From Desulfobulbaceae bacterium (GTDB lineage Bacteria; Desulfobacterota; Desulfobulbia; Desulfobulbales; Desulfobulbaceae), in NCBI GenBank assembly GCA_011322715.1, contig DRLX01000476.1:1-6525 (forward strand): DNA of 6,525 bases, written 5' to 3'. The notes beneath the pieces were generated by a model that did no database searches, had not been told where the DNA came from, and saw nothing but the letters and a program-made list of their open reading frames with translations. Made by a program: the position numbers and the translations under genes. Positions 1 to 6,525 of this stretch are shown piece by piece (the first letter of the stretch is position 1; each line of letters opens with the position of its first letter).

Positions 1-965
1 TGATCCTTTGGGAAAACGGCTTTGTAAGGTTCAGTCTTTCTCCCTTCTCTAGTTTCCAGAAAGACACGAACTTCTACAACTTGATCATAGCTCCAGAAGT
101 CCGAACTCCTATCCAAGTAATTTTCGTAATCATTCTTCAATGTATATTTTTTTAGTTGTCCAGCTAGCAAATAACGCAAGCATAATGAACGTTCACATTT
201 TAAAAAACCAGCAAGCAGAGGAATGCGCGGTATATCTTCCCAACCGTTCCCTCGAAATTTCTTGTTCAAGATCAAAGCAACTCCTTCTTGAATGTATTGA
301 TCTTGCTTTTCAACGAGCCGTACCATCTCACTAGGGAAATCGGCAAAATCTGCATTTTTTAGAAGTTGTTTTCTCATGTTAACTTCATCATCTGCAAGTG
401 AAAGACGAATCTGGTTACTTCCAATTTGGTAGTTACTGGGTAGTGCGTAAAGTATACCCTCAAATTGATGAAAATGATTTTCAATAAGAGAGATTTTATT
501 TCGTAACTCTATAGGCACTATCATTGATTCTGCACGTTCGATATCGATCGTTAACTGTAATGGTACACGGTTTTTAAGTTCATCGATGAGAAGTGACATG
601 GCATGGGTGAAAGAGTAACGGAAATCCACATAGGCTCTCTCGGCAATTATTTTTGGAATTTCACAGCTCTCAATCAAAATAGGGATGAGGCACTCGATTT
701 CGGAATTTCTCTCTCTCGCCAAAGCATGTGAAATTTCGTCATACACCCAAGCAGAATCCGATGACCTAGGACTCAGAACTACTAGAACGACTGATGATTC
801 GTGTATTGCTTGAGTATATTCCTTTTGAAAATAGGATCCTGGCCGAATATCGAGCATATCGATCCAGACGGTAAAACCAAAGCGCGCAAGATTCAAGGCC
901 AATCGATATGCAAAAACGTGGTCTCCGGACGCATGACTAATGAAAATGTCGCGTGTTAGTGTCAC
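1..965 (-). CDS. TIR-domain protein, probable NAD-cleaving effector or signal synthase; C-terminus beyond the left edge
   Basis: The open frame runs from a GTG at 965-963 off the left edge without a stop, leaving 321 codons visible. An in-frame TAA lies just upstream, and GAGGGG sits 6 nt before the GTG; the nearby ATG at 970-968 is out of frame and hits TGA after one more codon. Residues 4-131 read as a TIR domain: strand A is DIFISHASGDH (6-16), then VWIDMLDIRPGS (33-44), VVLVVLSPRSSDSAWVYDE (59-77) and ECLIPILIE (91-99). Glu77 in SAWVYDE occupies the place of the catalytic glutamate of NADase TIRs. Known for the family: bacterial TIRs cleave NAD+, either depleting it or making cyclic ADP-ribose isomers. 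Residues about 134-321 are not recognised; no membrane segment is seen there. The gene is AT-rich (21 of 60 bases G+C at 481-540), unlike the right-hand genes, which hints at separate acquisition. It follows the secreted-protein gene by 134 nt on the same strand. Confidence 0.88.
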   Translation of the reverse strand, partial: MTLTRDIFISHASGDHVFAYRLALNLARFGFTVWIDMLDIRPGSYFQKEYTQAIHESSVVLVVLSPRSSDSAWVYDEISHALARERNSEIECLIPILIESCEIPKIIAERAYVDFRYSFTHAMSLLIDELKNRVPLQLTIDIERAESMIVPIELRNKISLIENHFHQFEGILYALPSNYQIGSNQIRLSLADDEVNMRKQLLKNADFADFPSEMVRLVEKQDQYIQEGVALILNKKFRGNGWEDIPRIPLLAGFLKCERSLCLRYLLAGQLKKYTLKNDYENYLDRSSDFWSYDQVVEVRVFLETREGRKTEPYKAVFPKD

Positions 966-971
966 AACATG

Positions 972-977
972 CCCCTC
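972..977 (-). promoter_or_regulatory. Ribosome binding site of the TIR gene
   Basis: On the minus strand this reads GAGGGG, six bases before the GTG at 965-963. It is the main reason for choosing the GTG start, because no in-frame ATG precedes the TIR strand A. Confidence 0.65.
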
Positions 978-1099
978 TTTTTAATTTACAAGGCAATAGC
1001 TGAGATCAACTCGAAGCATTCAATGTTGAAATAAACTGCGGTGGAAAAATTGGTTCAATAAATAACACATCTATTTTCCAACACCATTCTTTACAACAT

Positions 1100-2095
1100 T
1101 CACTGGCAAGGCTGTCCACCGTCACCGGACAGGGGAGTTGACTCGAAGGTGACAGCGAAGTTATATGTAGTCGTTGCTGTACTGCTGGGAATAATCGGGG
1201 TGATACCCACGTTGTCTGCGGCGAAATCCTGGCTTTTGGCGGTATCGTATATGGCGCCAAAACGTATTGGGGTGCCTGTGTGTTGCGAGGCCAGCGTTAC
1301 CTTCATATTCGGTTTATAGGCCGGTTGGATTGGGGCGTATCCCTGTGCTGCGGTATCCACGTTATTGCACTGACCGATAACATGCACGGTCAGGTGATCG
1401 GTTTCATCGGTTGGGAAAAAACCGGGAATATCAGGTGGAATCCAGGGAGAATAGGAAAATGCTGTCTCTCCCGGCCCATACGAGATCTCTACTTTCTGCA
1501 TATCTCCAGTATCGCCGCTACCACCAGAAAGCAACGGAACATTATCAAGGTAGTTGCTGGCGATTTTATACAGATTCAAATCGGCGCCGATACTGGCCAG
1601 TGAACCTGCAAGTTGAATGGTATAGTTTCCGCTTCCAGTTATTTTTTTCAGGTTTTGGTTATAGGTGAAATCCAGGCGCATGCTCCATGAGCCATACGAA
1701 GATGCCTGACCCTTGGAGACAAGACCTGAGGCAACGATATGAATGCCGTCGGCAGCGGCGGTCAGGGACTGGATGCTGGTATGCTTGAGCGCCGCACCAG
1801 GAAGGAAGGGTTGTGCATACCAGGAAGAACCCCAGCCGTTGACATCCACCCCGGGATGAGGCCGTAGGTTCATGGTGCCTGCCTCGTCAATCAGGGTCAT
1901 GAAGTGATGGCTTTCACAGAAAAATCGATGCTCGGTTTTTCCGTTGCTATTTATCTGTGTTACAGAATAGGACTGACATCCGTGGGAAACAATTGCCGGC
2001 ATATACAGGAGCAGATCCCCAGCCGGAGCCGGCCTGCTGAATGGTGATGCAAAACTGCAAAAGATAAAAAGTAGAAAAAAGATTGTACTTTTCAT
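1100..2095 (-). CDS. Secreted protein of unknown family (331 residues) with N-terminal signal peptide
   Basis: I do not recognise the family. The frame is open upstream to an ATG at 2149, but the start at 2095 is preferred: AGGAGA lies 5 nt before it, and the protein then begins directly with a Sec-type signal peptide, MKST followed by the hydrophobic run IFFLLFIFCSFA. Cleavage is likely after Ala16 or Ala25. The Cys at 13 is not in a convincing lipobox, so a lipoprotein is less likely. The mature part has no further membrane helix, is rich in Ser, Thr, Gly and aromatic residues with alternating patterns typical of beta structure, and carries four cysteines (40, 60, one in IGQCNN, one in the terminal PCQ) that could form two disulfides. 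Inferred location is the periplasm or outside the cell. It lies between the TIR gene and the divergent promoter region; no functional tie to either is visible. Confidence 0.8.
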   Translation of the reverse strand: MKSTIFFLLFIFCSFASPFSRPAPAGDLLLYMPAIVSHGCQSYSVTQINSNGKTEHRFFCESHHFMTLIDEAGTMNLRPHPGVDVNGWGSSWYAQPFLPGAALKHTSIQSLTAAADGIHIVASGLVSKGQASSYGSWSMRLDFTYNQNLKKITGSGNYTIQLAGSLASIGADLNLYKIASNYLDNVPLLSGGSGDTGDMQKVEISYGPGETAFSYSPWIPPDIPGFFPTDETDHLTVHVIGQCNNVDTAAQGYAPIQPAYKPNMKVTLASQHTGTPIRFGAIYDTAKSQDFAADNVGITPIIPSSTATTTYNFAVTFESTPLSGDGGQPCQ

Positions 2096-2100
2096 GGTAG

Positions 2101-2106
2101 TCTCCT
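2101..2106 (-). promoter_or_regulatory. Ribosome binding site of the secreted-protein gene
   Basis: AGGAGA on the minus strand, five bases before the ATG at 2095-2093. It fixes the start at the first residue of the signal peptide rather than at the ATG 18 codons upstream. Confidence 0.8.
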
Positions 2107-2437
2107 GTAATTTTTTTCTAAAAATCATGTCCAGCCATCCAGGTGACACGACATCACGCCATGAACAGTCCTAGTACCTTGTAACCCCTTAGTCAGAATT
2201 GTGTAAAAAGATCGAATTCTTTCAGGCAATATGTTGAGGCATGTGTACTGTCGATTTTCAAGAAGCATCAAACATGCCGGAATCTCTGTTTCTGTTCAAT
2301 CTTCGCAATTCCCGTATCCTGCCGTTTTAACACACGAACAGGCCCTTGGTCCATTCTTTCCTGGTTGAGTTGCATCAAGAAGCAGCATAAAGACTGGTTG
2401 AGATGTCCATGTAACCCGACCGGCCATATTCGTTTTT

Positions 2438-2514
2438 TTTTCGCAACGTCATGTAGAATAGCGAAAACTGGTTGCACACGCAACAATTAGAAAAATTTCG
2501 CAAAAACGAGTTGC
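2438..2514. repeat. Cluster of short inverted repeats, possible operator
   Basis: Three overlapping dyads built on TTGC/GCAA and TTCGC words lie here. TTTTCGC at 2438-2444 pairs with GCGAAAA at 2461-2467. GTTGC at 2471-2475 pairs with GCAAC at 2480-2484 across a 4-nt loop. GCAA at 2500-2503 faces TTGC at 2511-2514. The cluster sits directly upstream of the candidate -10 element for the SLOG gene, a plausible position for a regulator to bind. Short dyads occur by chance in AT-rich DNA, so the regulatory role is inference. Confidence 0.35.
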
Positions 2515-2526
2515 AAATGATACTAT
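2497..2526 (+). promoter_or_regulatory. Candidate sigma-70-type promoter (extended -10) for the SLOG/ATPase operon
   Basis: TACTAT at 2521-2526 is preceded by TG at 2518-2519, giving an extended -10 form. A weak -35-like TTCGCA lies at 2497-2502 with an 18-bp spacer. Both hexamers match consensus at only four of six positions. The site would leave a leader of about 125-130 nt before the ATG at 2660. Confidence 0.25.
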
Positions 2527-2659
2527 GCTCTTCTGATGTCATCTAAATGAAGTCACCTTGAGAATAGCAGGACATTTGCCTTCCAGGCGGAACGATACAT
2601 GATCTCCGCTCTTTCGTACCGCTGCATTCTCTTTGGTCTGTCAGACAACCGGAAAAGAC

Positions 2660-4264
2660 ATGAAACAGAAGACGCTACGCATTGGTGTCACAGGGCACCG
2701 CATCCTTCCCCATCTCCAAGCCACCACCGATACTGTTCAACAGGTCCTGCAGCTTGTTCAAAAGATCGCCATTGAGCAAACAGGCCACAAAAAAATCACC
2801 GTTGTTTCTCCTTTGGCCGAGGGAGCAGACAGGCTTGTGGTTCGCGAAGCGCTCAAGCTGGTTGGGACGACGCTTGAAACCCCTCTTCCATTGGAGGCTG
2901 AGGACTATCTGACCGACTTCGATAGCCCGGAATCAAAAGAAGAGTTTAAAAAACTCCTCAAACAATCTCAAGATATCCTTATACTGCCCCCCAAAAGCAG
3001 GCGTAACCTTGCCTACCAGGCAGTTGGCCGGTATGTGGTCGACCATTGTGATATTGTCATTACCATCTGGAACGGAAGAAACGCCAGGGGGCCGGGAGGA
3101 ACAGCGGAAATTGTCGAGTATGCCCGGAAGAAAAAAAAGCCACTGATCTGGATACATTCTGAACAACCGAAAAATTATGTGGAAGAGAGGCTGCATACTC
3201 TCAACAACACATCGATGGAGGATGAACTCAATGTTTATCTCAACAATGAAGAGATCGATCCCGAAGAATTCGCAACCAGGATAAACAGAACCAGGGAGGA
3301 ATATCTCCAGGCCCTGCCCGATGCCGATCATCCCTTTGGTAAGCGTCTGAACATTATTCTCGATCATTTTCTGGAAGAGTACGTCCGGGCCGACCTTCTT
3401 GCCGGCAAATATCAACGTTATTACAAGTCCGCATCAAAGGCCATCTATGTCCTTGCCGCCTTTGCGGTTATTATCCTTTCACTCCAGTATATTTTTCATT
3501 TGAATCACTGGATTGGTGCCGGAGAAATAGTAGCCATCTTTCTGATCCTGCTCATACTCCGTATCGGTAACAAAACCGGCTGGCACGGGCGATGGGTAAA
3601 TTATCGGTTCCTTGCCGAGCAAATTCGCTGCGGTATATTCATGGCACTTCTGTCCGGACCAGGGCAACAATCTGCAGGGCCTCCAAGGCCGTACCAATGG
3701 GTACATGACTCATGGAGCCTGAACAGATACCGAAAGCTCTGGCACTCAAAGCCCGACCTTCCTCCTCTGGCGCAGGATGACCTGCCGATTGCAAAAGGGT
3801 TCATCGATCAAGCCTGGTTTGATGACCAGAAGGAATATCATCTCGGCAAGACCGCGATCCAGCTCACAAATCATCACCGGATTTCTTTTGCGGCAGAACT
3901 GCTGTTCTGGCTTACTCTGGGAGCCGCTCTCCTTCATGTCATGCCCAACCTGTTTCATTTGGCCCATATCTCCACAGGCTACCTTGACACTGATCTTGGT
4001 ATCTCTGTCCTGACGTTTCTGGCTATTGCCTTACCCACCGGTGCATCCGCTTCCACCGGTCTGCGTGCTCATTTTGATATGAAAAAAATCGGTAAACAGT
4101 CTGAACTGATGGAACGACGGTTTGTGTTGCTGCAAAAAAAACTCTATCAGGCAGAGACCATAGATGAACTTCAGGAAACAGCCAGGGAAGCTGAAGCAAT
4201 CATGCTTCAGGAGAGCGCCGACTGGTATCAAACCATAGGCTTTCACGAATTGGAAGCGGCATAA
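2660..4264 (+). CDS. SLOG domain fused to a four-helix SLATT-type membrane region, predicted ligand-gated membrane effector
   Basis: This protein has 534 residues from the ATG at 2660. The frame extends to a TTG at 2633, but that has no ribosome site, whereas GGA lies 7 nt before the ATG and the domain begins at once. Residues 6-165 form a SLOG-type Rossmann fold: GVTGHR (9-14), SPLAEGADR (50-58), DIVITIWNG (131-139), GGTAE (146-150) and PLIWI (161-165), the usual nucleotide-binding glycines and acids of the superfamily. A mainly charged helical linker (about 170-256) leads to a helix pair at 260-279 and 285-302, then WVNYRFLAEQIR (312-323), the arginine and glutamate signature of SLATT domains. 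A second pair lies at about 408-428 and 446-466, followed by a likely coiled C-terminal tail (474-518). Known for these families: SLOG domains bind nucleotide-derived ligands, and SLATT domains are predicted pore-forming effectors in conflict systems. Inferred role: a signal nucleotide bound in the cytosol triggers membrane damage. The ATPase gene follows after 58 bp. Confidence 0.85.
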   Translation: MKQKTLRIGVTGHRILPHLQATTDTVQQVLQLVQKIAIEQTGHKKITVVSPLAEGADRLVVREALKLVGTTLETPLPLEAEDYLTDFDSPESKEEFKKLLKQSQDILILPPKSRRNLAYQAVGRYVVDHCDIVITIWNGRNARGPGGTAEIVEYARKKKKPLIWIHSEQPKNYVEERLHTLNNTSMEDELNVYLNNEEIDPEEFATRINRTREEYLQALPDADHPFGKRLNIILDHFLEEYVRADLLAGKYQRYYKSASKAIYVLAAFAVIILSLQYIFHLNHWIGAGEIVAIFLILLILRIGNKTGWHGRWVNYRFLAEQIRCGIFMALLSGPGQQSAGPPRPYQWVHDSWSLNRYRKLWHSKPDLPPLAQDDLPIAKGFIDQAWFDDQKEYHLGKTAIQLTNHHRISFAAELLFWLTLGAALLHVMPNLFHLAHISTGYLDTDLGISVLTFLAIALPTGASASTGLRAHFDMKKIGKQSELMERRFVLLQKKLYQAETIDELQETAREAEAIMLQESADWYQTIGFHELEAA

Positions 4265-4312
4265 TTTAGGCAATTAAGCCAGACAAAACGTTTATAAAAA
4301 ACTCACCCCCAT

Positions 4313-4317
4313 GGTGA
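4313..4317 (+). promoter_or_regulatory. Ribosome binding site choosing the ATPase start
   Basis: GGTGA ends five bases before the ATG at 4323. Earlier in-frame starts exist (ATG at 4311, GTG at 4314), but only a C-rich stretch precedes them. The site makes 4323 the best start, although the four extra residues would not alter any domain. Confidence 0.45.
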
Positions 4318-4322
4318 CTATC

Positions 4323-6525
4323 ATGAAAAAAATCTTGATCACTGGTGATTCCATTACAGACCATCACATTTATAAAGGTGGAATCGAATATCCCCGCAAG
4401 GAAGCTCAAGTGGGAACGTGTATTAAAGAAGAAGGAGGTGGCGCCTCACTGCTCTATCAACTGATTACTCGCCAGTGTGAAAAAGAGAATAAATACACAA
4501 TATACCTTCAGAAGGTGAGGGGTTTTGACAATCACGCCTATGCGGTATGGAAACCATGCTGGGGTAACCATCAAACAGATGATGCATGCGACAGGACGGG
4601 TAAAATATGGCGGGTTACTGAAAGGCTGGGGTATGGCCCTTCACCGGAAATCCCCCGGCCAAGTGAAACAGGATCGGATCTCGATCCAAATGCCGGGTGG
4701 GACGTGGTAGTTTTTGATGATGGCGGCCTTGGGTATCGTTTTCACCAACACCTGTGGTTGCCGATATTGTCTCAAAAGTATCAGCCTGAATCACCATGGA
4801 TCATCATGAAGATGTCGCATCAGGTTGGTCAGGGTGACTTGTGGGCCGAGCTTTCTGCCGGGCAACTCCTGGAACATACGGTTCTTATTGTTTCAGCGGA
4901 TGATCTTCGTCGAAATGAGGTGATGATCACCAGAGGAAGATCCTGGGAACAGACCATCAGGGATCTGCTCAAAGAGTTTGAGGCAAATGTGCATCTCCGG
5001 CAACTGTTGCATTGTCGGCATATTATCGTCCATTTCGGCAATGATGGCGCATTATGGATAAATAATGAACAGCCTGATAACAGGCAAAACAGCTTCTTTT
5101 TTGATCCCGGCTGTCTTGAGGGTGAATGGAACAAGGGTATTGAAGGGACCGTACTTGGCAGTTCGACCTGTTTTACAGCCGGTATTATCTGCTCCATCCT
5201 CAATCACGGAAAAGATACGGATAGCATCGGCAAGGGAATCACCGATGGCCTCTGCGCCATGCGCACTCTTTGCAGAAATGGTCACGGGTTGGTGGGTAAA
5301 AATAATACGCCTGCCTTTCCCGGAGAGGAAATTTTTCAAGTCCTGAGGGACAATACAATTTCAGGGTTCAAGTTTAACCGTGTCCCGATTCCAGATACGG
5401 CTGTGGTCAAAAAACCGGACTGGTCAATAATGGCGAGCCTATCCAGTCAACAACAACCAAGGCCACTCTATGGGCGAGCAAGACAGGTGGCAGCGCATGG
5501 CGCCAAGGTTCTAAACGATATTCCGTACGGTCAATTTGGCGCACTCTATTCCGTGGATCATGCGGAGCTTGAAAGCCTGAACAGTATCCGAAATCTTATC
5601 AACCAGTATGTTCTCGGTGACAAAGGGAAGAAACCTCTGTGCCTGGGAGTGTTCGGTCCTCCTGGCGCTGGAAAATCATTTGGAGTCAAACAGATCGCCA
5701 AAGGCATTCTCGGCAGCAATGTGCCGATTCTGGAGTTTAACCTGTCCCAGTTTGATGATTACACCATGTTGGTCGGCGCTTTTCACCAGATTCGCGACAA
5801 GGCCCTGGAAGGAAAAATTCCGGTCGTTTTCTGGGACGAGTTCGACAGCAAAGAACTCAAATGGCTTCAGTATCTTCTCTCCCCCATGCAGGACGGCGCA
5901 TTTCTTGAGGGACAGCTCCGTCATCCCATTGGGAAATGCATTTTTGTTTTTGCCGGTGGAACCAGGCCGACCATGCAGGCATTTTCCATCTCCGACCCCG
6001 ACAAAGTATATGGAGAAGAGGACAAGCAGGGTGGGCAATACAAAGAGGATAAAGAAATCTATATCGATTTTACCAGGAAAAAGGGCCCTGACTTTGTCAG
6101 CCGGTTACGAGGATATCTCAATGTCCTTGGCCCCAACCGGAAGCAGGTTTATAATACCGCTACCCGCCGCATGGAAACAGATGGTAGCGATATCTGCTTT
6201 CCCATTCGTCGCGCCCTTCTCCTGCGTGTCATGGCAGGAGTCAGAGGGAATGATCCTCTGAAAATTGATTCCGGCCTTCTCAATGCCTTCCTGAAGATAA
6301 AGGAGTTCAAGCACGGTGCCCGCTCCATGGAGACCCTCGTTACCCTGATAACCGGCGGTGAAGGAAAAGAAGGGTTGATGCGCAGTAAACTTCCCCCAAA
6401 AGAACAAATATCCCTGCACGTTGACTATGACAAGTTTCTTGCCCTCATCCAGCAGGGAGAGGAATTCCAGCAGACCTGCAATGGACTGGCCCCGTTTGTT
6501 CATGCCCGTTACCAGGAAACAACCA
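4323..6525 (+). CDS. PfkB/ribokinase-like pseudokinase domain fused to an AAA+ ATPase; C-terminus beyond the right edge
   Basis: The frame is open from 4323 to the right edge, 734 codons without a stop. Residues 1-300 resemble the PfkB/ribokinase fold: ILITGDSITD (4-13) like the first strand, WDVVVFDDGGLG (126-137), VLIVSADDLRRN (187-198), HIIVHFGNDGALW (233-245), then LGSSTCFTAG (278-287), where active kinases have GAGDxFxAG. The catalytic Asp is replaced by Thr282, so phosphotransfer is unlikely and ligand binding more plausible. A linker with a conserved-looking YGRARQ...YGQFG stretch (383-406) leads to an AAA+ module: Walker A GPPGAGKS (445-452), Walker B VVFWDEFD (501-508), a sensor-1 region FVFAGGT (541-547) with no Asn, a candidate arginine finger in FVSRLRG (591-597) and a sensor-2-like FPIRRALLLR (626-635). 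No membrane segment is seen. The SLOG-4TM gene lies 58 bp upstream with no terminator between, so co-transcription is likely. The exact family name is uncertain; the ATPase assignment is firm. Confidence 0.85.
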   Translation, partial: MKKILITGDSITDHHIYKGGIEYPRKEAQVGTCIKEEGGGASLLYQLITRQCEKENKYTIYLQKVRGFDNHAYAVWKPCWGNHQTDDACDRTGKIWRVTERLGYGPSPEIPRPSETGSDLDPNAGWDVVVFDDGGLGYRFHQHLWLPILSQKYQPESPWIIMKMSHQVGQGDLWAELSAGQLLEHTVLIVSADDLRRNEVMITRGRSWEQTIRDLLKEFEANVHLRQLLHCRHIIVHFGNDGALWINNEQPDNRQNSFFFDPGCLEGEWNKGIEGTVLGSSTCFTAGIICSILNHGKDTDSIGKGITDGLCAMRTLCRNGHGLVGKNNTPAFPGEEIFQVLRDNTISGFKFNRVPIPDTAVVKKPDWSIMASLSSQQQPRPLYGRARQVAAHGAKVLNDIPYGQFGALYSVDHAELESLNSIRNLINQYVLGDKGKKPLCLGVFGPPGAGKSFGVKQIAKGILGSNVPILEFNLSQFDDYTMLVGAFHQIRDKALEGKIPVVFWDEFDSKELKWLQYLLSPMQDGAFLEGQLRHPIGKCIFVFAGGTRPTMQAFSISDPDKVYGEEDKQGGQYKEDKEIYIDFTRKKGPDFVSRLRGYLNVLGPNRKQVYNTATRRMETDGSDICFPIRRALLLRVMAGVRGNDPLKIDSGLLNAFLKIKEFKHGARSMETLVTLITGGEGKEGLMRSKLPPKEQISLHVDYDKFLALIQQGEEFQQTCNGLAPFVHARYQETT

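Larger units (their letters stand above)
2096..2659. other. Divergent intergenic region, no convincing gene
   Basis: This 564-bp stretch separates the minus-strand secreted-protein gene from the plus-strand SLOG gene, so it should hold promoters for both directions. A 72-codon minus-strand frame at 2268-2486 has no family resemblance, no signal peptide and no good ribosome site, so I do not call it. Visible structure is limited to short repeats: GGCATGT at 2238-2244 with its reverse complement at 2272-2278; a 10-bp direct repeat at 2258-2267 and 2375-2384; CTGGTTGAG at 2361-2369 and 2394-2402 (33 bp apart) with a shorter copy, CTGGTTG, at 2468-2474; and a palindrome cluster at 2438-2514. No tRNA, terminator or insertion-sequence end was recognised. 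Confidence 0.6.

Noticed and set aside
1042..1080. Inverted repeat TGGAAAA/TTTTCCA between the two minus-strand genes, considered as a terminator
   Set aside because: The arms are AT-rich, the loop is 25 nt and no T-tract follows on the minus strand, so it does not look like an intrinsic terminator.
1280..1603. 107-codon plus-strand frame opposite the secreted-protein gene
   Set aside because: It is antisense to a gene with a clear ribosome site and signal peptide, and has no motif.
2361..2402. 33-bp spaced CTGGTTGAG direct repeats as a CRISPR or target-site duplication
   Set aside because: There are only two full copies of 9 bp with no array, no conserved long repeat and no transposase or inverted ends around them.
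2268..2486. 72-codon minus-strand frame in the intergenic region
   Set aside because: No recognisable motif, no good ribosome site, and it overlaps the palindrome and repeat cluster; the length is expected by chance.
2633..2659. TTG start nine codons upstream for the SLOG-4TM gene
   Set aside because: No Shine-Dalgarno sequence precedes it; the ATG at 2660 starts immediately before the first Rossmann strand.
4323..5222. Active HldE- or ribokinase-type sugar kinase
   Set aside because: The GAGD catalytic motif is missing (LGSSTCFTAG instead) and the domain is fused to an AAA+ module, so a metabolic kinase role is not supported.
5608..6261. 217-codon plus-strand frame in another phase over the AAA+ region
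   Set aside because: It overlaps the Walker A and Walker B coding sequence of the long, motif-rich frame and shows no domain of its own.

Overview
The window looks like a stretch of an accessory or defence-type island from a Gram-negative bacterium. Usable Shine-Dalgarno sites, an exported protein with a Sec-type signal peptide and mixed mid-range GC content support a bacterium. A sulfate-reducer-like (Desulfobacterota) host is only an impression and cannot be proved from the sequence. There are four protein genes. Two lie on the minus strand in the left third and two on the plus strand in the right two thirds, separated by a 564-bp divergent intergenic region. No rRNA, tRNA, CRISPR array or recognisable insertion sequence was seen.

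Left part, minus strand. A TIR-domain protein with a GTG start at 965 runs off the left edge, leaving 321 codons visible. Its TIR domain keeps the glutamate expected of NAD-cleaving TIRs, and its AT-rich sequence contrasts with the right half. Upstream of it on the same strand lies a 331-residue secreted protein (1100-2095) of unknown family.

Middle, 2096-2659. This region holds no convincing gene. It contains a cluster of short inverted repeats and a weak extended -10 promoter candidate upstream of the plus-strand genes.

Right part, plus strand. Two consecutive genes probably form an operon, with a 58-bp gap and no terminator seen. The first (2660-4264) joins an N-terminal SLOG-like nucleotide-binding Rossmann domain to a four-helix membrane region of SLATT type (SMODS- and SLOG-associating 2TM effector). 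The second (4323 to beyond the right edge, 734 codons visible) joins a PfkB/ribokinase-like domain with a broken catalytic motif to an AAA+ ATPase module with intact Walker A and Walker B motifs. Its last visible residues may begin a RyR-like module.

Working model (inference): the ATPase and pseudokinase protein senses or gates a signal, and the SLOG-4TM protein is a ligand-controlled membrane effector. The nearby TIR protein could be an independent NAD-consuming effector. It could also, as in Thoeris, produce a nucleotide signal that a SLOG domain reads. The opposite orientation and the intervening secreted-protein gene argue for caution about that link.
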